Origin: Clostridia bacterium
GTDB lineage: Bacteria > Bacillota_A > Clostridia > UBA1212 > UBA1255
Direction of reading: 5' to 3'
Length of the DNA: 20,192 nt
Assembly: GCA_017522515.1 (NCBI GenBank)
Contig: JAFWZH010000328.1
Coordinates: 1 to 20,192 of the forward strand
The notes below the pieces were generated by a model. The model was not told where the DNA came from and did not search any database. It saw nothing but the letters and a program-made list of their open reading frames with translations. Below are positions 14,384 to 20,192 of this stretch, piece after piece; within the stretch, counting starts at the first letter, position 1; each line of letters starts with the position of its first letter. The position numbers and the translations under genes are program-made.

Positions 14384-15340
14384 TTAAATGTCCAATTCAT
14401 ATTGTTTTTGGCGGTGTTTTGTTGTTTTTTCTTTCAAATCAGAACTTTTGCTTTTATTCATTAAAGTCCAATCAGGATTTTCTGCTGCAAGAATTGCATT
14501 AATCTTGCGTATATTATACTCTTTATGATATTGATCAAGCAATTCTTCAAGACGTTGATCACGTTTATCAAATGGATATGGATAATGAACACTATTTATA
14601 AAATCATGTCGTTCATCTTTTGAGAGTTGTAACCCTATCGCAATTGAAAGAATTGTATTTTTATTTGGTCTTCCTTTTCCTGTTTTATTGACAATTCTAC
14701 TAATAGTACTTGGAGCGTAATCAATAGCATTAGCAAAAGCTGTGGGATTTTTAATTCTATCAATATATTTGTAAAATATTTCTTTGGGTGAGGAATAAGT
14801 TGTATCAAGAACATTATTCCCAGAGTGTTGGTTAATTATATTGATCTGTTTAGGCGGTAGACAGGCAAGAATGTTTGGTAAAACAATCAAGTATGCACGA
14901 ATTTCTAGATTATGTGCTCTAATATATCCTGTAATAGCTTCAATAGCGATTTGAAATGCTATATCAGGTGGAATTCTGTTTGTTCCTGATCCGAGCAATG
15001 GAAACGCAATGCTTTTTAAATTCAGCTCTGTCGCTTTCTTTAATGAATTACAGTAACAACAAGACAGATGTATAGGTTCATCACAAAAACCGCTAAACCA
15101 TTCAGGAACGGACACATGGATAATATTTTTCACCATTAAATTAAATCCCGGTGTAACACCTGCTTTACCATTTGGTAATTCTCCTAATTCAATACGTGCT
15201 GTCATAAGTTCGTCATACCCCGCCAAGTGAAAAAATTTTTTTGCAAATATAGATGTTGGACCAGAAAGTGGAGTTGCTGGTGTCACAAATGCATCAACAT
15301 TTTGTTCAAACAAATCACCGACAATAATTTTAAATGGCAT
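14384..15340 (-). CDS. Macro-domain protein fused to a C-terminal helix-turn-helix-like domain
   Basis: The chosen ATG (MPFKIIVGDL) has AAGGAG eight bases upstream; a GTG three codons earlier would overlap the ribosome site. Residues 3-165 are a macro domain: KIIVGDLFEQNVDAFVTPA, then SIAFPLLGSGTNRIP, the phosphate-binding loop. Macro domains bind or hydrolyse ADP-ribose adducts. The usual Asn and glycine-rich loop after VDA-V are altered (TPATPLSGPTS), so catalysis is uncertain. Residues about 180-290 match a helical domain that I recall fused to macro domains (FYKYIDRIKN, STISRIVNKT, LSIAIGLQLSKDERHDFINS). It looks like a DNA-binding or partner-binding fold. The gene is a single transcription unit between two terminated regions. 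Confidence 0.85.
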   Translation of the reverse strand: MPFKIIVGDLFEQNVDAFVTPATPLSGPTSIFAKKFFHLAGYDELMTARIELGELPNGKAGVTPGFNLMVKNIIHVSVPEWFSGFCDEPIHLSCCYCNSLKKATELNLKSIAFPLLGSGTNRIPPDIAFQIAIEAITGYIRAHNLEIRAYLIVLPNILACLPPKQINIINQHSGNNVLDTTYSSPKEIFYKYIDRIKNPTAFANAIDYAPSTISRIVNKTGKGRPNKNTILSIAIGLQLSKDERHDFINSVHYPYPFDKRDQRLEELLDQYHKEYNIRKINAILAAENPDWTLMNKSKSSDLKEKTTKHRQKQYELDI

Positions 15341-15450
15341 TGAAGACACTCCTTCTTATATTACTTATTATAATAATTATATCATATTATCAATCAAATT
15401 GCAAGTAATCTATATCAAAAGTAACCTCATCTCAAACTCTATCAAAACTA

Positions 15451-15479
15451 TTGACACCGCTCAAAAAATATGATATAAT
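15451..15479 (+). promoter_or_regulatory. Consensus promoter of the second resolvase
   Basis: TTGACA (15451-15456), a 17-bp spacer and TATAAT (15474-15479) with TGA before the -10 form a perfect promoter. Transcription would start near 15486, giving a leader of about 135 nt that contains two dyads (15492-15507 and 15574-15599). Confidence 0.9.
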
Positions 15480-15491
15480 AATTATAGCAAT

Positions 15492-15507
15492 TCTAACGAA
15501 CGTTAGA
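15492..15507. promoter_or_regulatory. Dyad in the initial transcribed region
   Basis: TCTAAC and GTTAGA flank GAAC, just after the -10. The position suits a repressor operator. The GAAC core loosely recalls Gram-positive LexA boxes (GAAC-N4-GTTC), but it does not match them. Confidence 0.4.
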
Positions 15508-15573
15508 TTTAAGTTGATGAAATATTATTCATCTTTCATTCAAATGGGATCCAAAATATCATTTTACATAGGG

Positions 15574-15599
15574 GTTATGTATATCAAGATATACATAAC
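15574..15599. repeat. Perfect 12-bp dyad before the second resolvase gene
   Basis: GTTATGTATATC (15574-15585) is exactly inverted as GATATACATAAC (15588-15599) around AA. It ends a few bases before the ribosome site. It could be a recombinase crossover subsite or a hairpin that controls translation. Confidence 0.6.
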
Positions 15600-15619
15600 A
15601 AATAAAAAAAGGAGTAAAA

Positions 15620-16306
15620 ATGACTTACGGCTACTGTAGAATAAGCACAAAAAAACAATCGATTGAAAGACAAATAAGAAATATAAAATCAATATTTTTT
15701 GATGCTATTATTATAAAAGAAGAATATACAGGTACATCTGCAAACCGCCCAGAATGGAACAAACTGTACCGAAATTTAAAAGCACATGATACTGTGGTCT
15801 TCGATAGTGTTAGCAGAATGAGTAGAAACGCTGATGAGGGAATTACACTTTATATGCAAATGTATGACGCAGATATCAATCTAGTTTTTCTTAAAGAACC
15901 ACATATAAATACCGACACTTATAAATCAGCACTATCAAACTCAGTGCAGCTGACAGGAGATGACGTTGATGATATCTTAATCGGTGTAAATAGTTACTTG
16001 AAAAAACTTGCCTCTAAACAAATCAGAATTGCATTTGAGCAAGCTGAAAAAGAAGTTGCTGATCTTCATCAAAGAACACGAGAAGGCATTGAAACGGCTC
16101 GTCTAAACGGCAAACAAATTGGTATGGTAAAGGGAACAACCTACGAAACAAAGAAAAGCAAGGCAGCAAAGCCGTTGATTTTAAAGTACAGTAGAGACTT
16201 CAATGGAACACTAACAGATAAGGAATGTATGAGGTTGATTGGAATTTCAGGGAATTCTTATTATAAATATAAGAGGGAGTTAAGAAAACTTCCTATTCAG
16301 GATTGA
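15620..16306 (+). CDS. Small serine recombinase (resolvase family), second copy
   Basis: The 228-aa protein starts MTYGYCRISTKKQSIERQIRN, with catalytic Ser9. It has the typical YTGTSANRPEWNKLYRNLKA, VVFDSVSRMSRNADEG and HQRTREGIETARLNGKQIG of resolvases common in Firmicute plasmids, phages and integrative elements. A C-terminal helix-turn-helix (ECMRLIGISGNSYYKYKRE) follows. It is only distantly similar to the resolvase at 4147, so the two are not recent duplicates. AAAAGGAG precedes the ATG. The long dyad just upstream is the best candidate for its target. Its role may be dimer or co-integrate resolution of the element. Confidence 0.92.
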   Translation: MTYGYCRISTKKQSIERQIRNIKSIFFDAIIIKEEYTGTSANRPEWNKLYRNLKAHDTVVFDSVSRMSRNADEGITLYMQMYDADINLVFLKEPHINTDTYKSALSNSVQLTGDDVDDILIGVNSYLKKLASKQIRIAFEQAEKEVADLHQRTREGIETARLNGKQIGMVKGTTYETKKSKAAKPLILKYSRDFNGTLTDKECMRLIGISGNSYYKYKRELRKLPIQD

Positions 16307-16357
16307 CTATTTCTAAAAAATGAGATATACTTATTATAAGAGACAGTTTTGTATTAC

Positions 16358-16366
16358 TGTTATAAT
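16358..16366 (+). promoter_or_regulatory. Extended -10 promoter of the three-gene module
   Basis: TGT-TATAAT at 16358-16366 lies 29 bp before the first gene of the module; no good -35 is seen. It suggests that the module can be read separately from the resolvase. Confidence 0.5.
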
Positions 16367-16394
16367 ATTTTCATATTTTAATAAGGAGAAAAAT

Positions 16395-16808
16395 ATGGCT
16401 GAGAGATTAGTGAATTGGTTTGGATTTTCAATCGGATTAACGTTGCTTCCAGTTCTTTTATCGCTCATATTTCGGTTTACTTTTAATCTTGAAATTTATC
16501 TGGGCGACTATATTAGCGAATTACTATTTATGTCTGTAACTTTAGCAGCTACATCTATTGGAGATATTTTTTCCATCATAAAAAAAGGAGTTACGGGCAC
16601 ACACATCACATTCTTGCTGGTTGCACTTATTTTCATTTCTCTGATTTGTATATCAGCGTACGAAATGGAAACCATAAGCAAAGCACTGGGAATTGCCTGC
16701 AATCCGCAAATGATTAACGTATTAACGATAATAGGTTGCCTTGCAAGCGTTGTAATTGGCGTGTTTTGTCAAGTATTTCTTGAAAGAATTGAAGGTGATA
16801 ATATATGA
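16395..16808 (+). CDS. Four-helix membrane protein, first gene of a three-gene module
   Basis: ATG 16395 follows AATAAGGAGAAAAAT; an upstream start at 16320 lacks a ribosome site. The 137-aa protein has hydrophobic segments at about residues 10-27 (FGFSIGLTLLPVLLSLIF), 42-58, 72-90 (THITFLLVALIFISLICIS) and 110-130 (VLTIIGCLASVVIGVFCQVF). It has no recognised family. The stop overlaps the next start by four bases. Being small, it might be the membrane partner of the cytosolic protein encoded two genes downstream. Confidence 0.75.
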   Translation: MAERLVNWFGFSIGLTLLPVLLSLIFRFTFNLEIYLGDYISELLFMSVTLAATSIGDIFSIIKKGVTGTHITFLLVALIFISLICISAYEMETISKALGIACNPQMINVLTIIGCLASVVIGVFCQVFLERIEGDNI

Positions 16809-16999
16809 ATACAATCATTATTATTCTGATAGCATTGACGATTACTTTCACCATAGTTTTTTCAGCATTTATGGTTTATTCATTTCAGTCCAATGCACAT
16901 TTAGAATACAAACAAAAACTTATTGAATTTGAAAACAAAAAGAAAAGAATTGAGGAGGATTTAGAAAATGACAGAAAAAAATTCAAACGTAAGGCTTAG
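16805..16999 (+). CDS. Single-span membrane protein with charged coiled-coil tail
   Basis: The 64-aa product has one N-terminal membrane helix (IIIILIALTITFTIVFSAFMV). A highly charged helical tail of about 35 residues (FENKKKRIEEDLENDRKKFK) then probably faces the cytoplasm. Its ATG overlaps the upstream TGA, and the next gene starts 32 bp before its end, so the three genes are tightly coupled. It may act as an adaptor between the membrane and a cytosolic partner. No family is recognised. Confidence 0.7.
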   Translation: MNTIIIILIALTITFTIVFSAFMVYSFQSNAHLEYKQKLIEFENKKKRIEEDLENDRKKFKRKA

Positions 17000-17849
17000 A
17001 GATTTCATTTATATTGATAAGGATCGAATGTATTCACTATATTCTCAATTATTTGAAGGCGTGGTAGAGTCTTTGGTTGAATCTATTTCTTACTCAAGCG
17101 AAGAAGCTAAAAAAGATAAGAAATTGGAAGAAACAATTATAGATGCTTCTGTAAAAGTTCAGAATGTTGTTTTATTTGATCATATTTATAACACACTTGA
17201 AGCAAAGCTTCAACCGCAAATTCAGGTTATTGACGCAAAAACCTCCCATGAAGATATTAAGCCTAATTCAATTATTAAAATTACAGGATATGTAGTTATT
17301 GAAGATTACGAACATTTATCACACTTGATGCAGAACTTTAATGAAATAGGAATAGCTCTTGCTACATTAACATTGAATAGCCAATCATCTGACAAAAAAA
17401 TGATTTCCAAAAATACAATTGATCAATATGCAAAAGAAAATGGATTAACAATGGATAAAAAGTTATCTGATAGTATTGTTAAGGTCATTGAAAACCTTCA
17501 TGGCAATTCTATTGAGATTACCATAGAATTAGAAGATGATACTTTCGATGTTGGATTTAAAGCTCTTCTTGAAGAACGATATTTAAGATTATCCACAAAC
17601 AATATTAGAAGTCTATATGGTTATAAGCCGTGTATGAAGTGGACTCTTGTTGGTGAAGTCACAAATATAAGTTACAGAAATAATAATCGTGCTGAAAAAA
17701 ATAAAACTACCTTCTCAAAAATGTTTGAGAGTTTATCGGAGGTAGATAATTCATTTTTCAAAGTAAATGATTCTGCTAATCATATTGTTCGTGTTGCACC
17801 GATAGCTGTATACATTGAACATGATAAGCCATCTTCTGTGAGTGAATAA
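16968..17849 (+). CDS. Cytosolic protein resembling DUF6414
   Basis: The 293-aa product has no membrane segment. Its N-terminus LRDFIYIDKDRMYSLYSQLFEG resembles the (F/L)(I/V)YLD...V.S..SQL..G opening that I associate with DUF6414, a family without known function in Firmicutes and other bacteria. Later parts alternate strands and helices (IKPNSIIKITGYVVIEDYEHL, NSIEITIELEDDTFDVGFKALL, LVGEVTNISYRNNN). GAGGAGG lies ten bases before the ATG and inside the upstream gene. It forms a module with two small membrane proteins. Accessory location suggests a defence or element-stability role, but nothing in the sequence proves it. Confidence 0.75.
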   Translation: MTEKNSNVRLRDFIYIDKDRMYSLYSQLFEGVVESLVESISYSSEEAKKDKKLEETIIDASVKVQNVVLFDHIYNTLEAKLQPQIQVIDAKTSHEDIKPNSIIKITGYVVIEDYEHLSHLMQNFNEIGIALATLTLNSQSSDKKMISKNTIDQYAKENGLTMDKKLSDSIVKVIENLHGNSIEITIELEDDTFDVGFKALLEERYLRLSTNNIRSLYGYKPCMKWTLVGEVTNISYRNNNRAEKNKTTFSKMFESLSEVDNSFFKVNDSANHIVRVAPIAVYIEHDKPSSVSE

Positions 17850-18057
17850 AGTATTTAAAAAGAAAAGGATTATAATTGTGGAGATTGATACGTATCACTC
17901 CCGTAGCACTCAAACTTCAAATCTGCCCAGAAATAACCGCAAGCAAAGTTACCAAAGAGATAAGTATTCCCCCATTTATTTGGCGTGTTTACGTGTTTTC
18001 CGGAGATTGTATTTTCAATTTGTACAACTTTTGGACAACTAAAAATAGCTTTAAAAG
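17850..18057. other. Unassigned stretch after the three-gene module
   Basis: No convincing gene was found. A 12-bp palindrome TGATACGTATCA lies at 17886-17897. Open frames exist on both strands (for example one on the - strand with NTPNKWGNTYLFGNFACGYF), but none has a ribosome site or known family. It could be the decayed end of a mobile element. Confidence 0.4.
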
Positions 18058-18084
18058 CCTCCCTATTGCAGTAGGGAGGTTTTT
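18058..18084 (+). terminator. Strong intrinsic terminator
   Basis: CCTCCCTA and TAGGGAGG pair perfectly around TTGCAG, followed by T5. It probably ends transcripts of the three-gene module, 209 bp after its last stop, and separates them from the Fur-family gene. Confidence 0.92.
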
Positions 18085-18089
18085 GTGTA

Positions 18090-18115
18090 TTAATACCAAT
18101 CCCTAAAACAACAAT
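18090..18115. repeat. Direct repeat, copy 1
   Basis: A 26-bp stretch with the core AATACCAATCCCT then RAAACAACA recurs at 19480-19505 with two differences. It follows the terminator and precedes the Fur-gene promoter. It may be an attachment-like or dispersed repeat. Confidence 0.6.
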
Positions 18116-18162
18116 ATAAAACAAAAATTCCCTTACAGTAAATCTGCAAGGGCGGTCAATAC

Positions 18163-18191
18163 TTGACAAAAATCGCATAAAATGGTAAAAT
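18163..18191 (+). promoter_or_regulatory. Promoter of the Fur-family gene
   Basis: TTGACA (18163-18168), a 17-bp spacer and TAAAAT (18186-18191). The predicted start, near 18198, falls at the left end of the MITE-like element, so the element forms most of the leader. Confidence 0.75.
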
Positions 18192-18194
18192 ATT

Positions 18195-18283
18195 AAGGGC
18201 ATCTCTAAAGGACCGTTTGATTAAAAACAAAGCAGATGTCATGCATATCTGCCTTTTCTCAAAATTTTTTTAGAGATGCCCTT
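18195..18283. mobile_element. 89-bp MITE-like element with 15-bp terminal inverted repeats
   Basis: AAGGGCATCTCTAAA (18195-18209) is perfectly inverted at 18269-18283. The interior has a second inverted repeat, GCAGAT/ATCTGC, near 18232-18252. It encodes nothing. It sits between the promoter and the start of the Fur-family gene. Flanking target duplication is not clear (TTA/TTG next to the ends). The parent transposase is unknown to me. Confidence 0.75.
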
Positions 18284-18348
18284 GATGTATTGCTGCAATT
18301 CTTATGGGATAATTTAAAGAGCAATAATTTGAAATTTCGGGTGATTTT

Positions 18349-18771
18349 ATGAAAAAAGATTCAGGTTATAATACTGCACAAAAGGAAAAACTCCTTGATT
18401 TTCTTATAAATAACAAGGACAAACATACCAGCGCACAGGAAATTGACAATTATCTTCGTTCTGTCGGCTCTCCTGTGGGTATGGCTACAATTTACCGCCA
18501 GCTTGACCGCCTTGTAGAGGCAGGTACTGTGCGAAAATTCGTTATTGACGGCAAAACAAGCGCCTGCTATCAGTATATCGAGAACAAGCAGGAATGTCAG
18601 GAGCATTTTCATCTGAAATGCCGCAGCTGTGGAAAGCTGATACATCTCAACTGCAACAAGCTTATGGATATAAACAACCATATCGCACAGCATCACGGCT
18701 TTATCATTGACCCGTCACAAACCGTATTTTACGGCAGCTGTGCTGATTGTGCGGCTCTTTCCGAGGAGTAA
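18349..18771 (+). CDS. Fur-family metal-responsive regulator
   Basis: The 140-aa protein has the Fur winged helix (SAQEIDNYLRSVGSPVGMATIYRQLDRL, residues 28-55) and the metal-binding dimerisation half. HFHLKCRSCG has His86, His88, Cys91 and Cys94; HHGF is at 115-118; CADC is Cys131/Cys134. The two CxxC pairs bind structural zinc. Length is normal for Fur/Zur/PerR. The sensed metal cannot be told from sequence alone; the HxH-C-C layout recalls Zur as well as Fur. The ribosome site is weak. The gene is transcribed through the MITE-like leader. It seems to be a chromosomal type gene beside the mobile segment. Confidence 0.9.
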   Translation: MKKDSGYNTAQKEKLLDFLINNKDKHTSAQEIDNYLRSVGSPVGMATIYRQLDRLVEAGTVRKFVIDGKTSACYQYIENKQECQEHFHLKCRSCGKLIHLNCNKLMDINNHIAQHHGFIIDPSQTVFYGSCADCAALSEE

Positions 18772-18854
18772 ACCTTTACCTCCTCCGATTCCTCGCCGAT
18801 TTCCGTTAAATTTGTCGGTCTTGGAATGTATATTTTCATATCCTCATCTGCCAT
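18729..18854 (-). CDS. Possible 41-aa protein antisense to the end of the Fur-family gene
   Basis: On the - strand, ATG 18852-18854 is preceded by GAGGTGAGAAAA, a good ribosome site. It encodes MADEDMKIYIPRPTNLTEIG, then EESEEVKV and a tail, and stops at 18729. It overlaps the 3' end of the Fur-family gene by 43 bp. The clean start and codon use outside the overlap make it a candidate small gene or the vestige of a longer one. No family is known. Confidence 0.35.
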   Translation of the reverse strand: MADEDMKIYIPRPTNLTEIGEESEEVKVYSSERAAQSAQLP

Positions 18855-18917
18855 TTTTCTCACCTCGTTGGTATTATTCCACCACGGGGCTGAAATATAC
18901 AAGTGAAAGGAAAAATT

Positions 18918-19352
18918 ATGTCATCTAACAGCAAAAATCTTGAACCTTCGGAACTTCTAACCCTTTACTGGAATCACTATCAGCTTCACGCTGAACAGCG
19001 AATGAAAATCACCGAGCTTTTCATCGCTGTGGAAACTGTACTTTTCGGTGTTTATGCCGCTACATTCGGACAAAATCTTCCCCTTTCCATTATTATTTCA
19101 ATTGCAGTCTTGATAATTGGTATGATTTGTTATCTTCTTGACGTGCGGTCAACTATGCTTCTCCACGACTGCCGCATTGCAATAAGAGAACTGGAGAGAC
19201 GATTTATGCCTAATTATTCGCAGAATATGCGGCTTTTTACCTGCATCAAAAATCACGAGGGGCTTATCCATTATGCAAGGCTTATCCGTGGCTGTTATCT
19301 CTCGGTAAGCCTTGCTGGTATTATTATGATTGTTATTGCGGTACTTGCGTAG
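18918..19352 (+). CDS. RipA-like small membrane protein
   Basis: ATG 18918 follows GAAAGG; a GTG at 18903 in the same frame is less likely. The 144-aa protein starts with SSNSKNLEPSELLTLYWNHY, then QLHAEQRMKITELFIAVETVLFGVY. The WN(H/Y)YQLHAEQRM pattern followed by membrane helices resembles the RipA family of octameric membrane proteins. Three membrane helices are visible (about residues 33-50, 56-75 and 124-143), with a cytosolic charged part in between (CRIAIRELERRFMP). Function in this organism is unknown. It forms its own unit, with a terminator-like hairpin just downstream. Confidence 0.7.
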   Translation: MSSNSKNLEPSELLTLYWNHYQLHAEQRMKITELFIAVETVLFGVYAATFGQNLPLSIIISIAVLIIGMICYLLDVRSTMLLHDCRIAIRELERRFMPNYSQNMRLFTCIKNHEGLIHYARLIRGCYLSVSLAGIIMIVIAVLA

Positions 19353-19366
19353 ATGTGCATTTGATT

Positions 19367-19406
19367 TTCTCCCCAACTCATAAGAGTCAGGGAGATTTCT
19401 TTTTCA
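19367..19406 (+). terminator. Terminator after the RipA-like gene
   Basis: TCTCCC and GGGAGA, with inner AACTC/GAGT, form an imperfect hairpin around ATAA, followed by TTTCTTTTT. It starts 15 bp after the stop codon. Confidence 0.8.
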
Positions 19407-19711
19407 ATCCATATGCTGTATAATAAAATCGAAATTTATATATGTCTTGGAGGATTCTTAATGGGAAACAGAATATGTTTTAATACCAATCCCTGAAACA
19501 ACAGTAGATAAATCTAATGGCAGAATTGCGGAAACAGAAAGTCAAAAATGCTTTTCTGTTCATGGGTGTCAAGTATGTTCTGATTGAACTCTTTCCATAT
19601 CCAAGCCGCACCGCAGCCTCAGGTGCGGCTTTACTATACACACAAAAACCCTCCCCATTCATAGAACAGGGAGGGTTATTTATTATTCAGAAATTATCAA
19701 AAGCCTAAGCT
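19407..19711. other. Structured intergenic stretch with two hairpins and a mini-ORF
   Basis: No sizeable gene was found. ATG 19461, after TTGGAGGA, encodes only 11 codons (MGNRICFNTNP) that run into the direct repeat. Hairpin AGCCGCACC/GGTGCGGCT is at 19604-19630, followed by TTT, and AACCCTCCC/GGGAGGGTT is at 19647-19677. These look like terminators. The open frame from 19517 crosses both and lacks a ribosome site, so it is not called. Confidence 0.55.
19480..19505. repeat. Direct repeat, copy 2
   Basis: Second copy of the 26-bp sequence at 18090-18115, with G in place of A at two positions. The two copies bracket the Fur-family and RipA-like genes, 1.39 kb apart. Confidence 0.6.
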
Positions 19712-20192
19712 TTAATTATCTGAGTGCAGCCTGTGCAGGTGGAGTATTAGGGATAAGTTTTTGGCAAACAGCGAATTATTGCGGATTTCCGCAGGTAAAT
19801 TCAAAGAATTATTCTCAGATATATGTAAAAAGTCGGGGACTCCCGAAGGAATCCCCATAATACCATCTTCAAATGAAAAAGATGGGACTCCCGAAGGAGT
19901 CCCCATAATTTCACCGTCAATTTTAATTACAGGGCATCGTTTGTTTCCGTCTACGCTAATGTTCATATCAGCGTTGGCGGTTTTATTATAGCTGAAATTC
20001 CATATAAAGTGGTTATCTTCAACTAATATGGAATTTATGATTTCATCAAATAGGTCGGAAGTGTATTCAGGTGAACTCATATCCACCATTCCAGCGAGAG
20101 CCTGAGAAACTGCTGTCATATCGCACATACAGCTTTCAAAGAGTTCCTGCTGTTCTCCGCACCTTGATTTTTCGTCCTTGAACTTCTGTAAT
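19712..20192 (-). CDS. C-terminus of a probable large serine recombinase, carrying inserted palindromic repeats (5'-partial)
   Basis: The frame is open from the right edge and ends at 19712, giving about 160 residues. The segment LQKFKDEKSRCGEQQELFES is a coiled-coil-like stretch. It is followed by LAGMVDMSSPEYTSDLFDEI and NSILVEDNHFIWNFSY, which resembles the end of large serine recombinases (coiled coil, then an INxIxVxxxxxxxxNF strand). The catalytic domain is outside the window, so this is tentative. After the expected end the protein has a 16-residue repeat beginning IMGTPSGVPSF and again IMGIPSGVPDF, encoded by near-identical palindromic DNA. A further 30-odd residues follow. The repeats look like insertions into the 3' end of the gene. 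Confidence 0.6.
   Translation of the reverse strand, partial: LQKFKDEKSRCGEQQELFESCMCDMTAVSQALAGMVDMSSPEYTSDLFDEIINSILVEDNHFIWNFSYNKTANADMNISVDGNKRCPVIKIDGEIMGTPSGVPSFSFEDGIMGIPSGVPDFLHISENNSLNLPAEIRNNSLFAKNLSLILHLHRLHSDN
19835..19904. repeat. Tandem palindromic repeat, two copies 48 bp apart
   Basis: GGGACTCC-CGAA-GGAATCCCC at 19836-19856 and GGGACTCC-CGAA-GGAGTCCCC at 19884-19904. Each forms an 8-bp stem. On the - strand, which is the coding strand, the loop is TTCG closed by a C-G pair, an exceptionally stable RNA tetraloop. Both lie in frame in the recombinase-like gene, with period 16 codons. Confidence 0.85.

Noticed and set aside
15498..15507. LexA/DinR box near the second resolvase promoter
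   Set aside because: Only GAAC is present; the partner half-site GTTC at the required distance is missing.
15451..15639. 62-codon open frame starting TTG
   Set aside because: Its start codon is the -35 box of the resolvase promoter and the frame crosses two dyads; no ribosome site.
17842..18106. Two overlapping + strand open frames after the three-gene module
   Set aside because: Both run into or across the terminator at 18058-18084 and neither has a ribosome site or a known family; described only as an unassigned stretch.
19517..19708. 63-codon + strand open frame
   Set aside because: It has no ribosome site and crosses two terminator-type hairpins.
19835..19904. CRISPR array suggested by two repeats with a spacer
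   Set aside because: Only two copies, the spacing is short, they lie in a coding frame and no cas gene is near.

Overview
The window looks like part of a mobile, defence-rich island in a low-GC gut Firmicute, most likely a Ruminococcus-like Oscillospiraceae. This rests on AT-rich DNA with Shine-Dalgarno sites, TTGACA/TGnTATAAT promoters, the style of the serine recombinases, and families (MobV relaxase, DUF6075, short VirD4-like protein) that I associate with integrative elements of that group. No rRNA, tRNA or CRISPR array was seen.

Left end (1-3844, + strand): a GATC-type (DpnII/MboI-like) restriction-modification operon. In order it holds the tail of a Dam-like methylase, a 55-aa zinc-ribbon protein, a DpnII-family endonuclease, a 612-aa NACHT NTPase and a second DNA methylase. 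The NACHT gene is clearly richer in AT than the genes on both sides, yet it fits with gaps of 16 and 1 bp, so it looks captured by the operon. This NACHT-containing restriction system is the most striking item here.

3845-7218: terminator-like stem-loops, a consensus promoter, a small serine resolvase, a HipA-like kinase gene broken by a frameshift and an in-frame TGA, and two small accessory genes. One of these is a DUF6075 protein. All appear to be read as one operon.

7219-9502: a hairpin-rich candidate oriT, a MobV-type relaxase and a small hypothetical gene, closed by an 18-bp stem-loop. 9534-11864 (- strand): two lipoproteins and a membrane protein behind a consensus promoter, divergent from an XRE regulator with a dyad operator. 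12331-14257 (- strand): a short VirD4-like coupling protein and a ClpP-like protease. 14384-15340 (- strand): a macro-domain/HTH fusion. No type IV secretion genes are visible, so the element is probably mobilizable rather than self-transmissible.

15451-17849 (+): a second serine resolvase behind a consensus promoter and a perfect dyad, then a three-gene module (four-helix membrane protein, single-helix coiled-coil protein, cytosolic protein resembling DUF6414). 17850-20192 has a different character: terminator-like stem-loops, an 89-bp MITE-like element in the leader of a Fur-family regulator, a RipA-like membrane protein, a direct repeat, and the C-terminus of a probable large serine recombinase on the - strand. 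That C-terminus carries two palindromic repeats inside its coding sequence.
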